From: Saprospiraceae bacterium
GTDB taxonomy: Bacteria; Bacteroidota; Bacteroidia; Chitinophagales; Saprospiraceae
Length of the DNA stretch: 64,000 bases
NCBI GenBank assembly: GCA_027488135.1
Contig: JAIYCH010000022.1
Location: 62,001-126,000, forward strand
Reading direction: 5' to 3'
Within the stretch, counting starts at the first letter, position 1. Every line of letters starts with the position of its first letter. Shown in pieces: positions 45,122-54,133 of this stretch. The position numbers were made by a program, and so were the translations under genes. Below the pieces are notes generated by a model, which was not told the DNA's origin, did no database searches, and saw only the letters and a list, made by a program, of their open reading frames with translations.

Positions 45122-45505
45122 ATGACCAAAGCAAAAAAAGGTAACAAGGTTTATACCACATTCGCGTTCAAGTGTCCAAAATGTGCAAAAGGTGATTTGT
45201 ATCCAACGGGTACTTTTTCATTTTCAAAACCCTTTGATATGAATGATAACTGCGATCACTGCGAACAAAAATTCTTTCCTGAACCTGGTTTCTATTACGG
45301 AGCCATGTTTATTTCTTACATATTTACTGGCTGGTTCTCCATTGCGTTTGTTTTACTTTTACATTGGATATTTAAATGGAGTACTACCGCCTCTTTTGCA
45401 GCGTTAATTGCTGTTTTAGCTTTATTTTTTGTCTATATCTTCAGGTTATCCAGATCTATCTGGCTAAATCTAATAGTAAAATATGACCCGCCAACTGAAA
45501 AGTGA
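45122..45505 (+). CDS. DUF983-family membrane protein with zinc ribbon
   Basis: 127 aa. A CPKCAKGDL...CDHCEQKF zinc-ribbon pair (about 19-55) is followed by EPGFYYGAMFISY, the DUF983 signature, and by two to three membrane segments (about 60-85, 92-108). In alphaproteobacteria the family sits beside cytochrome oxidase assembly genes; in Bacteroidota it is scattered. No function is established. The gene follows the methyltransferase after 3 bases. Confidence 0.92.
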   Translation: MTKAKKGNKVYTTFAFKCPKCAKGDLYPTGTFSFSKPFDMNDNCDHCEQKFFPEPGFYYGAMFISYIFTGWFSIAFVLLLHWIFKWSTTASFAALIAVLALFFVYIFRLSRSIWLNLIVKYDPPTEK

Positions 45506-45529
45506 TTTTTAAGCTATTATTATAATAAA

Positions 45530-46177
45530 ATGGATACCTCCCTGATTTTAAACTATATAAGGACAGAATACCCTCAATTGGCTGAAAAATCACTGCAGGA
45601 TGAAATAGCCTCAGTTGGTCAAATTATTACTTTCAAAAGTGGTGAAATCATTCTCGATATAGGAAGCTACATAAAAAGTATGCCCCTCATTATTTCAGGG
45701 TTAATCAAGGCGGTAAGAGAAGACACTGACGGAAATGAAATATTCCTTTATTACCTTTCTAATGGGGAAACATGTAGTATGTCATTTACCTGTTGCCTGA
45801 TGAATAAAAAAAGTGAAATTAGAACCATCGCGGAAGAGGATACCATGTTAATTAGTATTCCGTCAAAGTACATGGATGAATGGATGTCAAAATATGCAAG
45901 CTGGCGCAATTGGGTCATGAAAAGTTACGAACTTCGCATGAAGGAACTATTAAAAACTATTGACAGTATCGCTTTTCAAAAAATGGATGAGCGTTTACTT
46001 GCATATCTGCAAAATAAAGCGCAAAAATTGCATTCAAAAATATTGCATACCACTCATCAGGAAATAGCCTACGATTTAAATGCGTCCAGGGAAGCCGTGT
46101 CGAGGTTACTAAAACAACTGGAAAACGAAAATTATGTCATCTTGGGAAGAAATAAAATAGAAATTATTACAAAGTGA
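45530..46177 (+). CDS. Crp/Fnr-family transcriptional regulator
   Basis: 215 aa. A cNMP-like sensor (about 20-110: FKSGEIILDIGSYIKSMPLIISGLIKAVREDTDGNEIFLYYLSNGETC), a dimer helix, and a C-terminal winged helix (about 165-205: HTTHQEIAYDLNASREAVSRLLKQLENE) are all recognisable. The sensor pocket includes a Cys-containing SMSFTCCLM stretch; the classical FNR iron-sulfur cysteines are absent. It lies 12 bases before the large lipoprotein gene, so it may regulate or be co-expressed with it. Confidence 0.92.
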   Translation: MDTSLILNYIRTEYPQLAEKSLQDEIASVGQIITFKSGEIILDIGSYIKSMPLIISGLIKAVREDTDGNEIFLYYLSNGETCSMSFTCCLMNKKSEIRTIAEEDTMLISIPSKYMDEWMSKYASWRNWVMKSYELRMKELLKTIDSIAFQKMDERLLAYLQNKAQKLHSKILHTTHQEIAYDLNASREAVSRLLKQLENENYVILGRNKIEIITK

Positions 46178-46189
46178 TAAGAAAAGATT

Positions 46190-48367
46190 ATGCGATTATA
46201 CACACATAGTTTCTTAGCCATCTTCTTTTCCCTATATTCCTTACCCATTTTATCAGCGTGCCAGTTTAAGCCCAAAAACTTAAATTATTTTCCTCTTATT
46301 CAGTCATTTATAGTAAATCCAACCGCTCCTGCTTCCCCGTATTTCACCTCTTTTAAAGATATATATTTAAAGTTTGGGAAGCAAACTATCCTTCAACCCA
46401 ATGAAAATATTAATGAGTGGTATGAAAGATTTTGCGAAGTAGCTCCTCTTTCAGATATTGAATGGCTAATTTATCAATCTGACTTATCTGATATACAAGA
46501 ATTAAAGAATGCTGTAATTCAAAATACAGGATTAATCAGCTACCTAAGGACCAATAAATTTGCCCGACATTTGGTAAAAAATAAGTGCCTCGAAACCATT
46601 GAATATCTAATATTTGCCAAGAAATGCGAACCATTTGTTACAGCAGATAAAGATGCATGGGAAACCAGAAAACCAGATATTCAAAATATGGAATCATTGA
46701 TTCAAGAGGGTACAAAAGAATTTTTAACCATTGAATCTCACTATATCAGATTAAGAATGGCCTACCAAATCATACGATTAGCGCATTATTCGGGTCAATA
46801 TAGTAAAGTAAAATACCTGTACAACTACTTTACACCTAAAATAAATCATGCTCCAAGTACTATTCAGTATTGGATTGAGGGACATTATGCAGGCGCACTT
46901 AAAGCACTGGGAGAAAGAGCAAAAGCCGCTTATTTCTACGCCAGAGTTTTTCACCATTGTCCCGCAAAAAGAGAATCTGCCTTTTTAAGCTTTGAAGTCA
47001 GAACAGATAATGACTGGCTAAGCGCTCTTTCTTTGTGTGAAAATGACCAGGAACGCACCGCTCTGTATGCATTAAGAGCCAGTTTTAGAAATAGTAGAGC
47101 TGTCGATGAAATGATTGACATTTACAGTCTTCATCCAAAAAGCAACTATTTAGAATCTATTCTCATTCAGGAGATAGAGAAACAAGAAAAAAAGCCGGTA
47201 GTTGATTACATAAATAAGCTCGAAACTTTCGTAAAACAAGTCATTGATGAAAAAAAAGTAGCCCATCTGGAACTCTGGCTTCTGGCATTAGGGTATTTAA
47301 AATACTTAAATAACGATTATTTTGAAGCCAAATTGGCTTTTAATGCTGTATCGGATTATACCCAATCTAAAGCCCTACTGGAACAAATAGCCATATTTAA
47401 TATGGCCATTGAAATAAAAGAATGGGAAAAAATAAATGAGGAAGTTGCTCAACGTATCTGGGAATTTCAATCTGAAAATGAAGTATTTAACAGATACCCT
47501 ACCCTACAGGCATTATTATCAAAACAGGTTTTTCAAAGTTTGAAAAATAATGGAAATCCAGGGCTTGCCATTTTATATAGGTATGGATTTAATGCCGTAA
47601 AAGTTAATCCCAGTGAAGAGGTTATCCGTGATATAAAAGAATTAGCGAAAAAGGAAATTATTAATCCTTTTGAGAAGAGCCTCATTGTTCTTTCAAAAAA
47701 GCAATTCAATACTGAAATTCAAGCACTTTATGCCACCTGGCTAATGAGCTTAAATGAATGGGAGGCCGCTGAAAAGGCATGGGAAGAAATTTCCCTTTCT
47801 GATATCGAATTATTTGGAAAATCAAATCCATTTATTGAAAGATTAAATGAATGTGTCCATTGTCCGGTAAAATCAAATGAAAGACAATTAACCAAACCTC
47901 AAATTGTAGCTGAAATGTTAAAACTACAGTATGACATTAAAGCCAACAGAACTGAAAGTCCTCAATACTACTATAAAATGGGACTTGGCCTTTATAACAT
48001 GTCCTATTTTGGTTATGCATGGAACGTCCTCGATTATTTCCGAAGCGGCTCAAGCATTAAGGCTGAAAGGTTAGAAAATTCTTCAGACATAGTGGAACAC
48101 CCGCTTTTCGCTAACGGGAACAGAGAAAACCTTGATTTATCAAAAGCTTTAGGCTATTTTGAAAAAGCCATTTCAATGAGTACAGATAAAGAATTAAGTG
48201 CCAGGGCTACTTTTATGGCTGCGCGTTGCGAACAGAAAATGTCACATGTTACCAAAACAGCTAATAAAAGAAAGTATTTTGCCCTATTGAACACAAAATA
48301 CAAGGATACCCAATATTACGATAAAGTCATTGAAAGCTGCAAATATTTCAAATATTATGTCAACTAA
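46190..48367 (+). CDS. Large TPR-like lipoprotein
   Basis: 725 aa with a lipoprotein signal (1-24) ending in the lipobox LSAC, so Cys24 should be lipidated. The chain is almost entirely helical, with TPR-like units (for example IRLAHYSGQYSKVKYLYNYF, ALKALGERAKAAYFYARVF, ALGYLKYLNNDYFEAKLAF, MYKALGYFEKAISM-type repeats near the end). Such solenoids bind other proteins at the outer membrane. No catalytic motif is seen. It is immediately downstream of the Crp/Fnr gene, with a normal Bacteroidota start and no promoter between. No family name is assigned. Confidence 0.8.
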   Translation: MRLYTHSFLAIFFSLYSLPILSACQFKPKNLNYFPLIQSFIVNPTAPASPYFTSFKDIYLKFGKQTILQPNENINEWYERFCEVAPLSDIEWLIYQSDLSDIQELKNAVIQNTGLISYLRTNKFARHLVKNKCLETIEYLIFAKKCEPFVTADKDAWETRKPDIQNMESLIQEGTKEFLTIESHYIRLRMAYQIIRLAHYSGQYSKVKYLYNYFTPKINHAPSTIQYWIEGHYAGALKALGERAKAAYFYARVFHHCPAKRESAFLSFEVRTDNDWLSALSLCENDQERTALYALRASFRNSRAVDEMIDIYSLHPKSNYLESILIQEIEKQEKKPVVDYINKLETFVKQVIDEKKVAHLELWLLALGYLKYLNNDYFEAKLAFNAVSDYTQSKALLEQIAIFNMAIEIKEWEKINEEVAQRIWEFQSENEVFNRYPTLQALLSKQVFQSLKNNGNPGLAILYRYGFNAVKVNPSEEVIRDIKELAKKEIINPFEKSLIVLSKKQFNTEIQALYATWLMSLNEWEAAEKAWEEISLSDIELFGKSNPFIERLNECVHCPVKSNERQLTKPQIVAEMLKLQYDIKANRTESPQYYYKMGLGLYNMSYFGYAWNVLDYFRSGSSIKAERLENSSDIVEHPLFANGNRENLDLSKALGYFEKAISMSTDKELSARATFMAARCEQKMSHVTKTANKRKYFALLNTKYKDTQYYDKVIESCKYFKYYVN

Positions 48368-48463
48368 CTAATGTTTACATCCAAAGGAAATGACTCTTGT
48401 CGATATAAATACATGCTATCTTAAGACCTTTAATTGATAAACTTGAAAATGTAATCCTTTGGT

Positions 48464-50614
48464 TTAATTCACCTTATATTTAATCATTAGTTGTAGCAAA
48501 GTAGTGGCAGCATGGGCAATTTTAGTCCCTGGTCCAAATATGGCACTTACCCCGGCTTGGTATAAAAAATCATAATCTGCTGGCGGAATTACGCCCCCGA
48601 CGATAACTTTTATATCAGACCGACCGAATAAAGCAAGAGCTTCAATCGTATCGGGTACAAGGGTTTTATGCCCTGCGGCGAGAGATGAAATGCCTAAAAT
48701 ATGAACATCATTTTCAACGGCTTGTCGGGCAGCTTCCTGTGGTGTTTGGAACAAAGGACCTAAATCGACATCGAAGCCAACGTCAGCAAAACTGGTTGCG
48801 ATAATTTTTGCACCCCTATCGTGACCATCCTGCCCCAGTTTAGCAATCAGAATTCTTGGTCGACGACCATCTAACGCTTCCCATTGATCAGAAAGCTCCA
48901 TGGCATGAATAAAATCGGCATCCATAGCGAGTTCTTTTCCATAAACACCAGAAATAGTATGATTTACTGGTTTATACCTACCAAAAACCTTTTCAAGGGC
49001 ATAAGATATTTCACCTAAGGTACCTCTAAGTCTGGCGACTTTAACGGCACCCTCCAATAAATTTCCTTTTCCCGAAATGGCTATTTGTTCAAGTTCACGT
49101 AGTGCCATGTCAAGCGCATGATTATTCCTATTGGCTTTAACTTTATGTAGTCTTTCTATTTGAGTATCCCGAACTTTTTGAGTATCTACATCTAACAAAT
49201 TGATTAAAAGAACATTTTCAGAAGGAAAAATATTTACCCCAACGATTTTATCCTTGCCAGTATCAATTCTACCTTGTTTTTTAGCCGCCGCCTCTTCAAT
49301 TCTCATTTTGGGCAAACCCTGAGCAATAGCTTTTGTCATCCCTCCCAGCGCTTCAACTTCATCTATTAAAGTTAGTGCTTTAACCACCAAATCATGAGTG
49401 AGTGATTCTACGTAATATGAACCAGCAAAAGGATCAACGGCTTGTGTGATACCCGCTTCATTTTGAAGATAAATCTGAGTATCCCTGGCTATTTTAGCAG
49501 AAAACTCGGAGGGTAATGCCATTGCCTCATCTAAGGAATTGGTATGTAAAGACTGTGTTCCTCCAAAAACAGCCGATAGAGCCTCTATGGTAGTTCTACA
49601 AACATTATTAAAAGGATCCTGTGCCGTTAAACTCCAACCCGACGTTTGGCAATGCGTCCTTAAAGATAAAGACTTAGCATTCTTTGGATTAAAATCACTC
49701 ATCAACTTAGCCCAAAGTAATCTGCCTGCTCTTAGTTTTGCGATTTCATTAAAATGCTGCATACCGATAGCCCAAAAGAAAGAAAGCCGAGGTGCAAACT
49801 CATCAATGTCAAGCCCTGCTTTTAACCCTGCCCGGACATATTCCAAACCATCTGCCAGTGTGTAGGCAAGTTCCAGTTCTGCGGGAGCCCCTGCTTCGTG
49901 TAAATGGTACCCACTAATACTGATAGAGTTATAGCGAGGCATTTTCTTCGTTGTGTAGGCAAAAATATCTGAAATGATTCTAATAGAAGGCTCTGGCGGA
50001 TAAATAAACGTATTTCGCACCATGAACTCCTTTAGTATATCATTTTGAATGGTTCCTTGAAGCTTTTCCGATGCTACGCCCTGTTCTTCAGCAGCCACAA
50101 TATAAAAGGCCAGAATGGGAATAACCGCACCATTCATCGTCATAGAAACAGTCATTTCATCGAGTGGAATCTGATCAAATAAGATCTTCATATCCTCAAC
50201 CGAATCAATGGCAACGCCTGCTTTACCAACATCTCCTTTTACTCGCTCATGATCGGAGTCATAGCCCCTATGCGTGGCTAAATCAAAGGCTACGGACAAG
50301 CCTTTTTGTCCCTGCGCCAAATTTCTCCGATAGAAGGCATTACTCTCCTCGGCGGTAGAAAATCCTGCATATTGTCTTATGGTCCAAGGCCTTTGAACAT
50401 ACATGGTTGCATGTGGACCCCCCAAAAAAGGAGGTAATCCAGCACAAAATCCTACATGACTAACCTCTTTGAGATCATCGTTGGTAAAAACAGTTTTGGC
50501 GTTTTCTTGTATATCATTTGATATAAAAGAAGCATTCTCCGACGAGGGAAGAGGATATTCTGCAACCAGGTCGAAATCTAGGATATGAGATTCAAAATCA
50601 GGATGTAAAGGCAT
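48464..50614 (-). CDS. Methylmalonyl-CoA mutase, large subunit
   Basis: 716 aa. It isomerises (R)-methylmalonyl-CoA and succinyl-CoA using adenosylcobalamin. Substrate domain: [41 protein letters not shown], and the [19 protein letters not shown] block. The cobalamin-binding C-terminal domain (about 580-716) has [11 protein letters not shown] with the DxHxxG cobalt-ligand motif and later [24 protein letters not shown]. Its length is that of the catalytic subunit. The small subunit usually encoded upstream is not present; a DUF1080 gene lies there instead. The partner GTPase MeaB is encoded at the left edge of the window. Confidence 0.96.
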   Translation of the reverse strand: MPLHPDFESHILDFDLVAEYPLPSSENASFISNDIQENAKTVFTNDDLKEVSHVGFCAGLPPFLGGPHATMYVQRPWTIRQYAGFSTAEESNAFYRRNLAQGQKGLSVAFDLATHRGYDSDHERVKGDVGKAGVAIDSVEDMKILFDQIPLDEMTVSMTMNGAVIPILAFYIVAAEEQGVASEKLQGTIQNDILKEFMVRNTFIYPPEPSIRIISDIFAYTTKKMPRYNSISISGYHLHEAGAPAELELAYTLADGLEYVRAGLKAGLDIDEFAPRLSFFWAIGMQHFNEIAKLRAGRLLWAKLMSDFNPKNAKSLSLRTHCQTSGWSLTAQDPFNNVCRTTIEALSAVFGGTQSLHTNSLDEAMALPSEFSAKIARDTQIYLQNEAGITQAVDPFAGSYYVESLTHDLVVKALTLIDEVEALGGMTKAIAQGLPKMRIEEAAAKKQGRIDTGKDKIVGVNIFPSENVLLINLLDVDTQKVRDTQIERLHKVKANRNNHALDMALRELEQIAISGKGNLLEGAVKVARLRGTLGEISYALEKVFGRYKPVNHTISGVYGKELAMDADFIHAMELSDQWEALDGRRPRILIAKLGQDGHDRGAKIIATSFADVGFDVDLGPLFQTPQEAARQAVENDVHILGISSLAAGHKTLVPDTIEALALFGRSDIKVIVGGVIPPADYDFLYQAGVSAIFGPGTKIAHAATTLLQLMIKYKVN

Positions 50615-50628
50615 GGCCGAATAAATAA

Positions 50629-51423
50629 TTAAAAATCAGTATTTGGCTTCTTTATATCCATTCTTTCAATCCAGATATTTTTATAAAGGACATCATGTCC
50701 TTCGGCCTGTAATTTCAATCCACCGGGAACATCTGTAATTCCCTTACCCATATTATTTCCACCATCGATTCCGGAATTAGGCCCACCCCATACTTGTTGA
50801 ATAGGCCAATTGACATGAACTTTTTTACCATTAAAATAGACGGTCACCAATGCTTTTTCTGTTAAAACACCATTTTTAAATTTGGCGGCCCTGAAATTTA
50901 TATCATAAGCGTTCCATTTCCCAATACCTCTGTATTCTTTGTACGGCGAATCAGATTCATTTATAATGGCAGCCATGCCATGTTTTGTAGAATCTCCGTC
51001 CAGCACTTGAATTTCATATCTATTTTGAAGATAAACACCACTATTCCCGCCAGGACGAACAATTAGAAATTCAATATGTAGTCTAAAATCACGATAAGCT
51101 TCCTTAGTAACTATATCTGCTGTTCCGTATTTTCCACCTGCGGCGGTAGGATCGTTGGTATTTAACACTTTACCAGGCCCTTGTGGATCATCGACCAGAA
51201 ACCATTTTATGGGAAGCGTTGCGGCTAATCTTGGTCCTTGCCAATAAGTCCATTTTTCATCAAGCATTTCTCTTGTCCCATCAAAAAGAACGACCGCCTT
51301 TGATGAAGGCTTGGCACCTACGTCAAGAGAGACTGGCTTTTGCTTCATCCCATCCTGACCGAATAAACCTATTTGAACCATTAACAAAACAGGTATTATT
51401 AAAGAGCATTTATTTTTGAACAT
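50629..51423 (-). CDS. Exported DUF1080 (3-keto-disaccharide hydrolase-like) protein
   Basis: 264 aa from the ATG at 51423 (a GTG directly before it is less likely). Signal peptide 1-22 (...GLFGQ). The DUF1080 lectin/hydrolase-like fold is shown by [46 protein letters not shown] and [13 protein letters not shown], ending [22 protein letters not shown]. Some members hydrolyse 3-keto-glucosides. Its stop is 14 bases upstream of the mutase start, so the two may share a transcript although the pathways are unrelated. Confidence 0.92.
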   Translation of the reverse strand: MFKNKCSLIIPVLLMVQIGLFGQDGMKQKPVSLDVGAKPSSKAVVLFDGTREMLDEKWTYWQGPRLAATLPIKWFLVDDPQGPGKVLNTNDPTAAGGKYGTADIVTKEAYRDFRLHIEFLIVRPGGNSGVYLQNRYEIQVLDGDSTKHGMAAIINESDSPYKEYRGIGKWNAYDINFRAAKFKNGVLTEKALVTVYFNGKKVHVNWPIQQVWGGPNSGIDGGNNMGKGITDVPGGLKLQAEGHDVLYKNIWIERMDIKKPNTDF

Positions 51424-51448
51424 CACTTTTTTATTTATCGGAAAAATA

Positions 51449-51456
51449 CAAAAATA
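51449..51456 (-). promoter_or_regulatory. -7 element (TATTTTTG) of DUF1080/mutase unit
   Basis: Minus-strand perfect TAnnTTTG box 25 bases before the ATG at 51423. It is the only promoter visible upstream of both this gene and the mutase. Confidence 0.6.
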
Positions 51457-51485
51457 AATCGAAAAGCGGCAGACAATATCAATTA

Positions 51486-52262
51486 TTATGCTGAGGTTGC
51501 GAATAGCAAGGCGTTCATTTTTTCAGTATCTAAGGTTGGTGCAAACAAATGAGCTGAAACATTATCTTCATAGATAGAAATTTCCCACTCATCGGCAAAA
51601 TCCTTTGCTAAACCAGCCATTTTTGAGGCATAGAGAACCGATTTACCCTTTGAGATTAAAAAGTCCATCACCGAAATACGAATTAATTCATTAGGTTGCT
51701 GGCTCAAACACTTTTTCCTTACATTTTCCGCTGTTTTTTTATTCCACGGCATAGATAATTTGTGTGCTAAAGAAGCATGATTATTTATCATAGCCGTTCT
51801 ATAATCTCCCCACTCCAGCGTATTATTCTGTCTTTCGAAATAAGCAAAATGCATTTTTTCGGCCAATTCCTGATAAGATGTCCTGGACATAATGCGGACT
51901 AATTGCAAAATATTTAACACCTCTTTTTCCTCTAAAACAACCGCTTCAGATTCATATTTCATTATTTTCCTGGCAATTTCCAACTTATTTTTTGCCCCAG
52001 AATGTAAAACTATTTGCTTGGCTAAAGGCAAGGAAAGAAAATAATCGGTAACACCCTTATTTTCCGCACGCAGCCTAACGCTAAAATCTTTTAAAACAAT
52101 AGGCCTTCTAATGTCATTATCAAATATGTAACTATCTTTTAACCATCGTTTTATATGAATCGTAAACATGCCAGGATTAAAATCTAACAGATCATGCAAT
52201 TCTGAAGCTGTTATAGCATAAGAACCTTTTCGGCTCTTATATAGGTTAAGTTCATTTGCCAT
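51486..52262 (-). CDS. AntA/AntB-like antirepressor-domain protein
   Basis: 258 aa. Residues about 15-105 resemble phage antirepressor (AntA/AntB) N-domains: SYAITASELHDLLDFN, then HIKRWLKDSYIFDNDI, and DYFLSLPLAKQIVLHSGAKNK...ARKIM in the place of the family's Y-x-L-T-x-x-x-A-K-E-x-x-x-x...G-x-x-x-R-x-x-x block. The remaining 150 residues are helical and unrecognised. No other phage gene is nearby, so this is a domesticated or free-standing member. A palindrome (52276-52298) overlaps its -7 box, suggesting autoregulation. Function is inferred from fold pattern only. Confidence 0.6.
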   Translation of the reverse strand: MANELNLYKSRKGSYAITASELHDLLDFNPGMFTIHIKRWLKDSYIFDNDIRRPIVLKDFSVRLRAENKGVTDYFLSLPLAKQIVLHSGAKNKLEIARKIMKYESEAVVLEEKEVLNILQLVRIMSRTSYQELAEKMHFAYFERQNNTLEWGDYRTAMINNHASLAHKLSMPWNKKTAENVRKKCLSQQPNELIRISVMDFLISKGKSVLYASKMAGLAKDFADEWEISIYEDNVSAHLFAPTLDTEKMNALLFATSA

Positions 52263-52275
52263 TTCATTTAATTTT

Positions 52276-52298
52276 AAACAAATATATACAATTTGTTT
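52276..52298 (-). promoter_or_regulatory. Promoter with overlapping palindrome (probable operator)
   Basis: Perfect 8-bp arms AAACAAAT (52276-52283) and ATTTGTTT (52291-52298) are spaced by 7 bases. The left arm contains most of a minus-strand -7 box, TATATTTG (52279-52286), 17 bases before the antirepressor-like start. A dimeric regulator bound here would block the promoter. Confidence 0.6.
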
Positions 52299-52339
52299 TA
52301 ATTAGCAAATTATTTAAAACATTTTATTTAAAATAAATG

Positions 52340-52347
52340 TAAATTTG
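52340..52347 (+). promoter_or_regulatory. -7 element (TAAATTTG) of the Wzi-like gene
   Basis: Perfect TAnnTTTG box 43 bases before the ATG at 52390, giving a leader of about 36 bases. It is divergent from the palindromic promoter. Confidence 0.5.
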
Positions 52348-52389
52348 AATTTTTAATAATATCCTTTGATATTGCATTAAAATTCCTTT

Positions 52390-54081
52390 ATGATAAGATG
52401 CTACTTTAAAGGTTGTCTAAGAATTTCTTTACTACTGGGTATGACATTAAATGTACTTCCCCTTTTCACCCAAGGTTTGCCTATTCCATTAGATAATCCT
52501 GGCATTGAATGGATTGAAAGACTCCAAATTAAGACGGGCATTAACCTGTCATCCCATTCTGCTTTAAAAAATTATCAACGAAAAGTCGTTTGGGATTTCA
52601 CCAAACAATTAGATTCACTGCCTGATTTGACCGAAGTTGACAGAGCTAATATTGCTTGGTTAAAAAATGACAATAATGATTGGGCAGACTCCACCTACAC
52701 AAGCCCTGAAAAAGGCATTTTTTCCTGGTTTTACCCTAGAAAATATCATGCCTTTGAGGTGAATACTCCTGATTTATCACTCAGACTAAATCCAATATTA
52801 TATTTACAAGCTGGGCCAATGGGCGAAAAATCCTATTTCTTCAATCAAAGAGGCATTGATTTTCGTGCCAATCTGGACCGTATTTACATTGCATTCACCT
52901 TATTAGAAACACAGGCATTATTTCCCACTTTCATGGATCGTTTATATGGTCAATACGAAACTATTCCTGGTGCTCACTGGGTTAAAACGGAAGCTTACCC
53001 AGAAATACTTGGGTTTCCCTACAGGTATGATTTTCTCAATGGAAAAGGTATCTGGGGTGCCAACATAAGTAAATTTTTGAATGTAGAAATGGGCTTTGGC
53101 AACCATAAAATTGGCAATGGGTATCGTTCCCTTTTACTCTCTGATATAGCCACTTATTATCCATATCTAAAGTTAAACTGGCAAGTTTGGAAAATACATT
53201 TTCAAAATATTTATAGCCAGTTATCAGCTTCCTCCTCAAATCTTACCCGGGACAGACTCGTTCCCAGGAAATACTTTGCCTCTCATCACATAAGTATTGA
53301 GCTTCTGCCAGGTTTGGAAGCCGGTTTATTTGAAAGTATTATTTTCTCCCGAGCCAATGGATTTGAGCTAGCTTATCTCAATCCGTTTGCCTTATATCGG
53401 GTAACCGAAGGCTCGCTGGGGAGTCCCGATAACATACTCATAGGCGGTGATTTCCGATGGAATCTGTTCAAATCTGTACAACTTTATGGGCAATTTATCT
53501 TTGACGAATTTAGATTTAACGAGCTTTTTGTGGAAAGAAGGGGCTGGTGGGGAAATAAATGGGGACTTCAGGGTGGTTTGAAATATATAGATTTCCTCGG
53601 CATTAAGCAACTTGATTTCCAATATGAATATAACGTAGTCAGACCTTACACTTATGCCCAATATAGAGCCGATGACATTTCCTATACTCACCATGCTCAA
53701 ATGTTGGCGCATCCATTAGGTGCAAATTTCAAGGAATCTCTATTTAGAATGCAGTATCAACCACACAGAAGAATTCACCTGGACGCTAAATATTTCCGTA
53801 TCAATAAAGGCCTGGATGAACAAAACCAGAATTATGGAGGAAATCCAATGGCCGATGGTAACAAAAGACCGCAAGAGTTTAATAATTTCACCGGACAGGG
53901 GTTAAATACCGACATTAACATCATCGCCTTAGATCTTCGCATAGCTTTAGGGCATCAGATATTTTGGGATTTTGGCTATTTTTCGAGAATTGAAAAACAA
54001 AGATCAAACCCATTACTTAAAGATGCTTATTGGAGAACAGGAATTAGAATGAATGTTGGCACTTGGAAAACGGAATATTAA
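52390..54081 (+). CDS. Wzi/RemB-like outer-membrane protein
   Basis: 563 aa with a signal peptide (about 1-29, ...LFTQ). The long strand-rich chain has the marks of the capsule-assembly Wzi family as seen in Bacteroidota (also related to gliding protein RemB): WGANISKFLNVEMGFGNHKIGNGYRSLLLSD, AYLNPFALYRVTEGSLGSPDN, and FQYEYNVVRPYTYAQY...SYTHHAQMLAHPLGANFKE. Wzi forms an 18-strand barrel that ties capsule polysaccharide to the cell surface. The gene is transcribed separately from the phosphorylase that follows. Confidence 0.82.
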   Translation: MIRCYFKGCLRISLLLGMTLNVLPLFTQGLPIPLDNPGIEWIERLQIKTGINLSSHSALKNYQRKVVWDFTKQLDSLPDLTEVDRANIAWLKNDNNDWADSTYTSPEKGIFSWFYPRKYHAFEVNTPDLSLRLNPILYLQAGPMGEKSYFFNQRGIDFRANLDRIYIAFTLLETQALFPTFMDRLYGQYETIPGAHWVKTEAYPEILGFPYRYDFLNGKGIWGANISKFLNVEMGFGNHKIGNGYRSLLLSDIATYYPYLKLNWQVWKIHFQNIYSQLSASSSNLTRDRLVPRKYFASHHISIELLPGLEAGLFESIIFSRANGFELAYLNPFALYRVTEGSLGSPDNILIGGDFRWNLFKSVQLYGQFIFDEFRFNELFVERRGWWGNKWGLQGGLKYIDFLGIKQLDFQYEYNVVRPYTYAQYRADDISYTHHAQMLAHPLGANFKESLFRMQYQPHRRIHLDAKYFRINKGLDEQNQNYGGNPMADGNKRPQEFNNFTGQGLNTDINIIALDLRIALGHQIFWDFGYFSRIEKQRSNPLLKDAYWRTGIRMNVGTWKTEY

Positions 54082-54092
54082 GTAAGAATTTC

Positions 54093-54100
54093 TATCTTCG
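54093..54100 (+). promoter_or_regulatory. -7 element variant (TATCTTCG) of glgP
   Basis: TAnnTTCG, one base from consensus, 34 bases before the ATG at 54134 and 12 bases after the Wzi-like stop. Confidence 0.45.
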
Positions 54101-54133
54101 CCTTTGTATTAAAGAATATATCAAAAAAATAGT

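Noticed and set aside
48381-48462. CCAAAGGA and TCCTTTGG inverted pair before the mutase stop
   Set aside because: Arms are 8 bp but 66 bases apart with no U-tract, so neither a terminator nor an operator is convincing.
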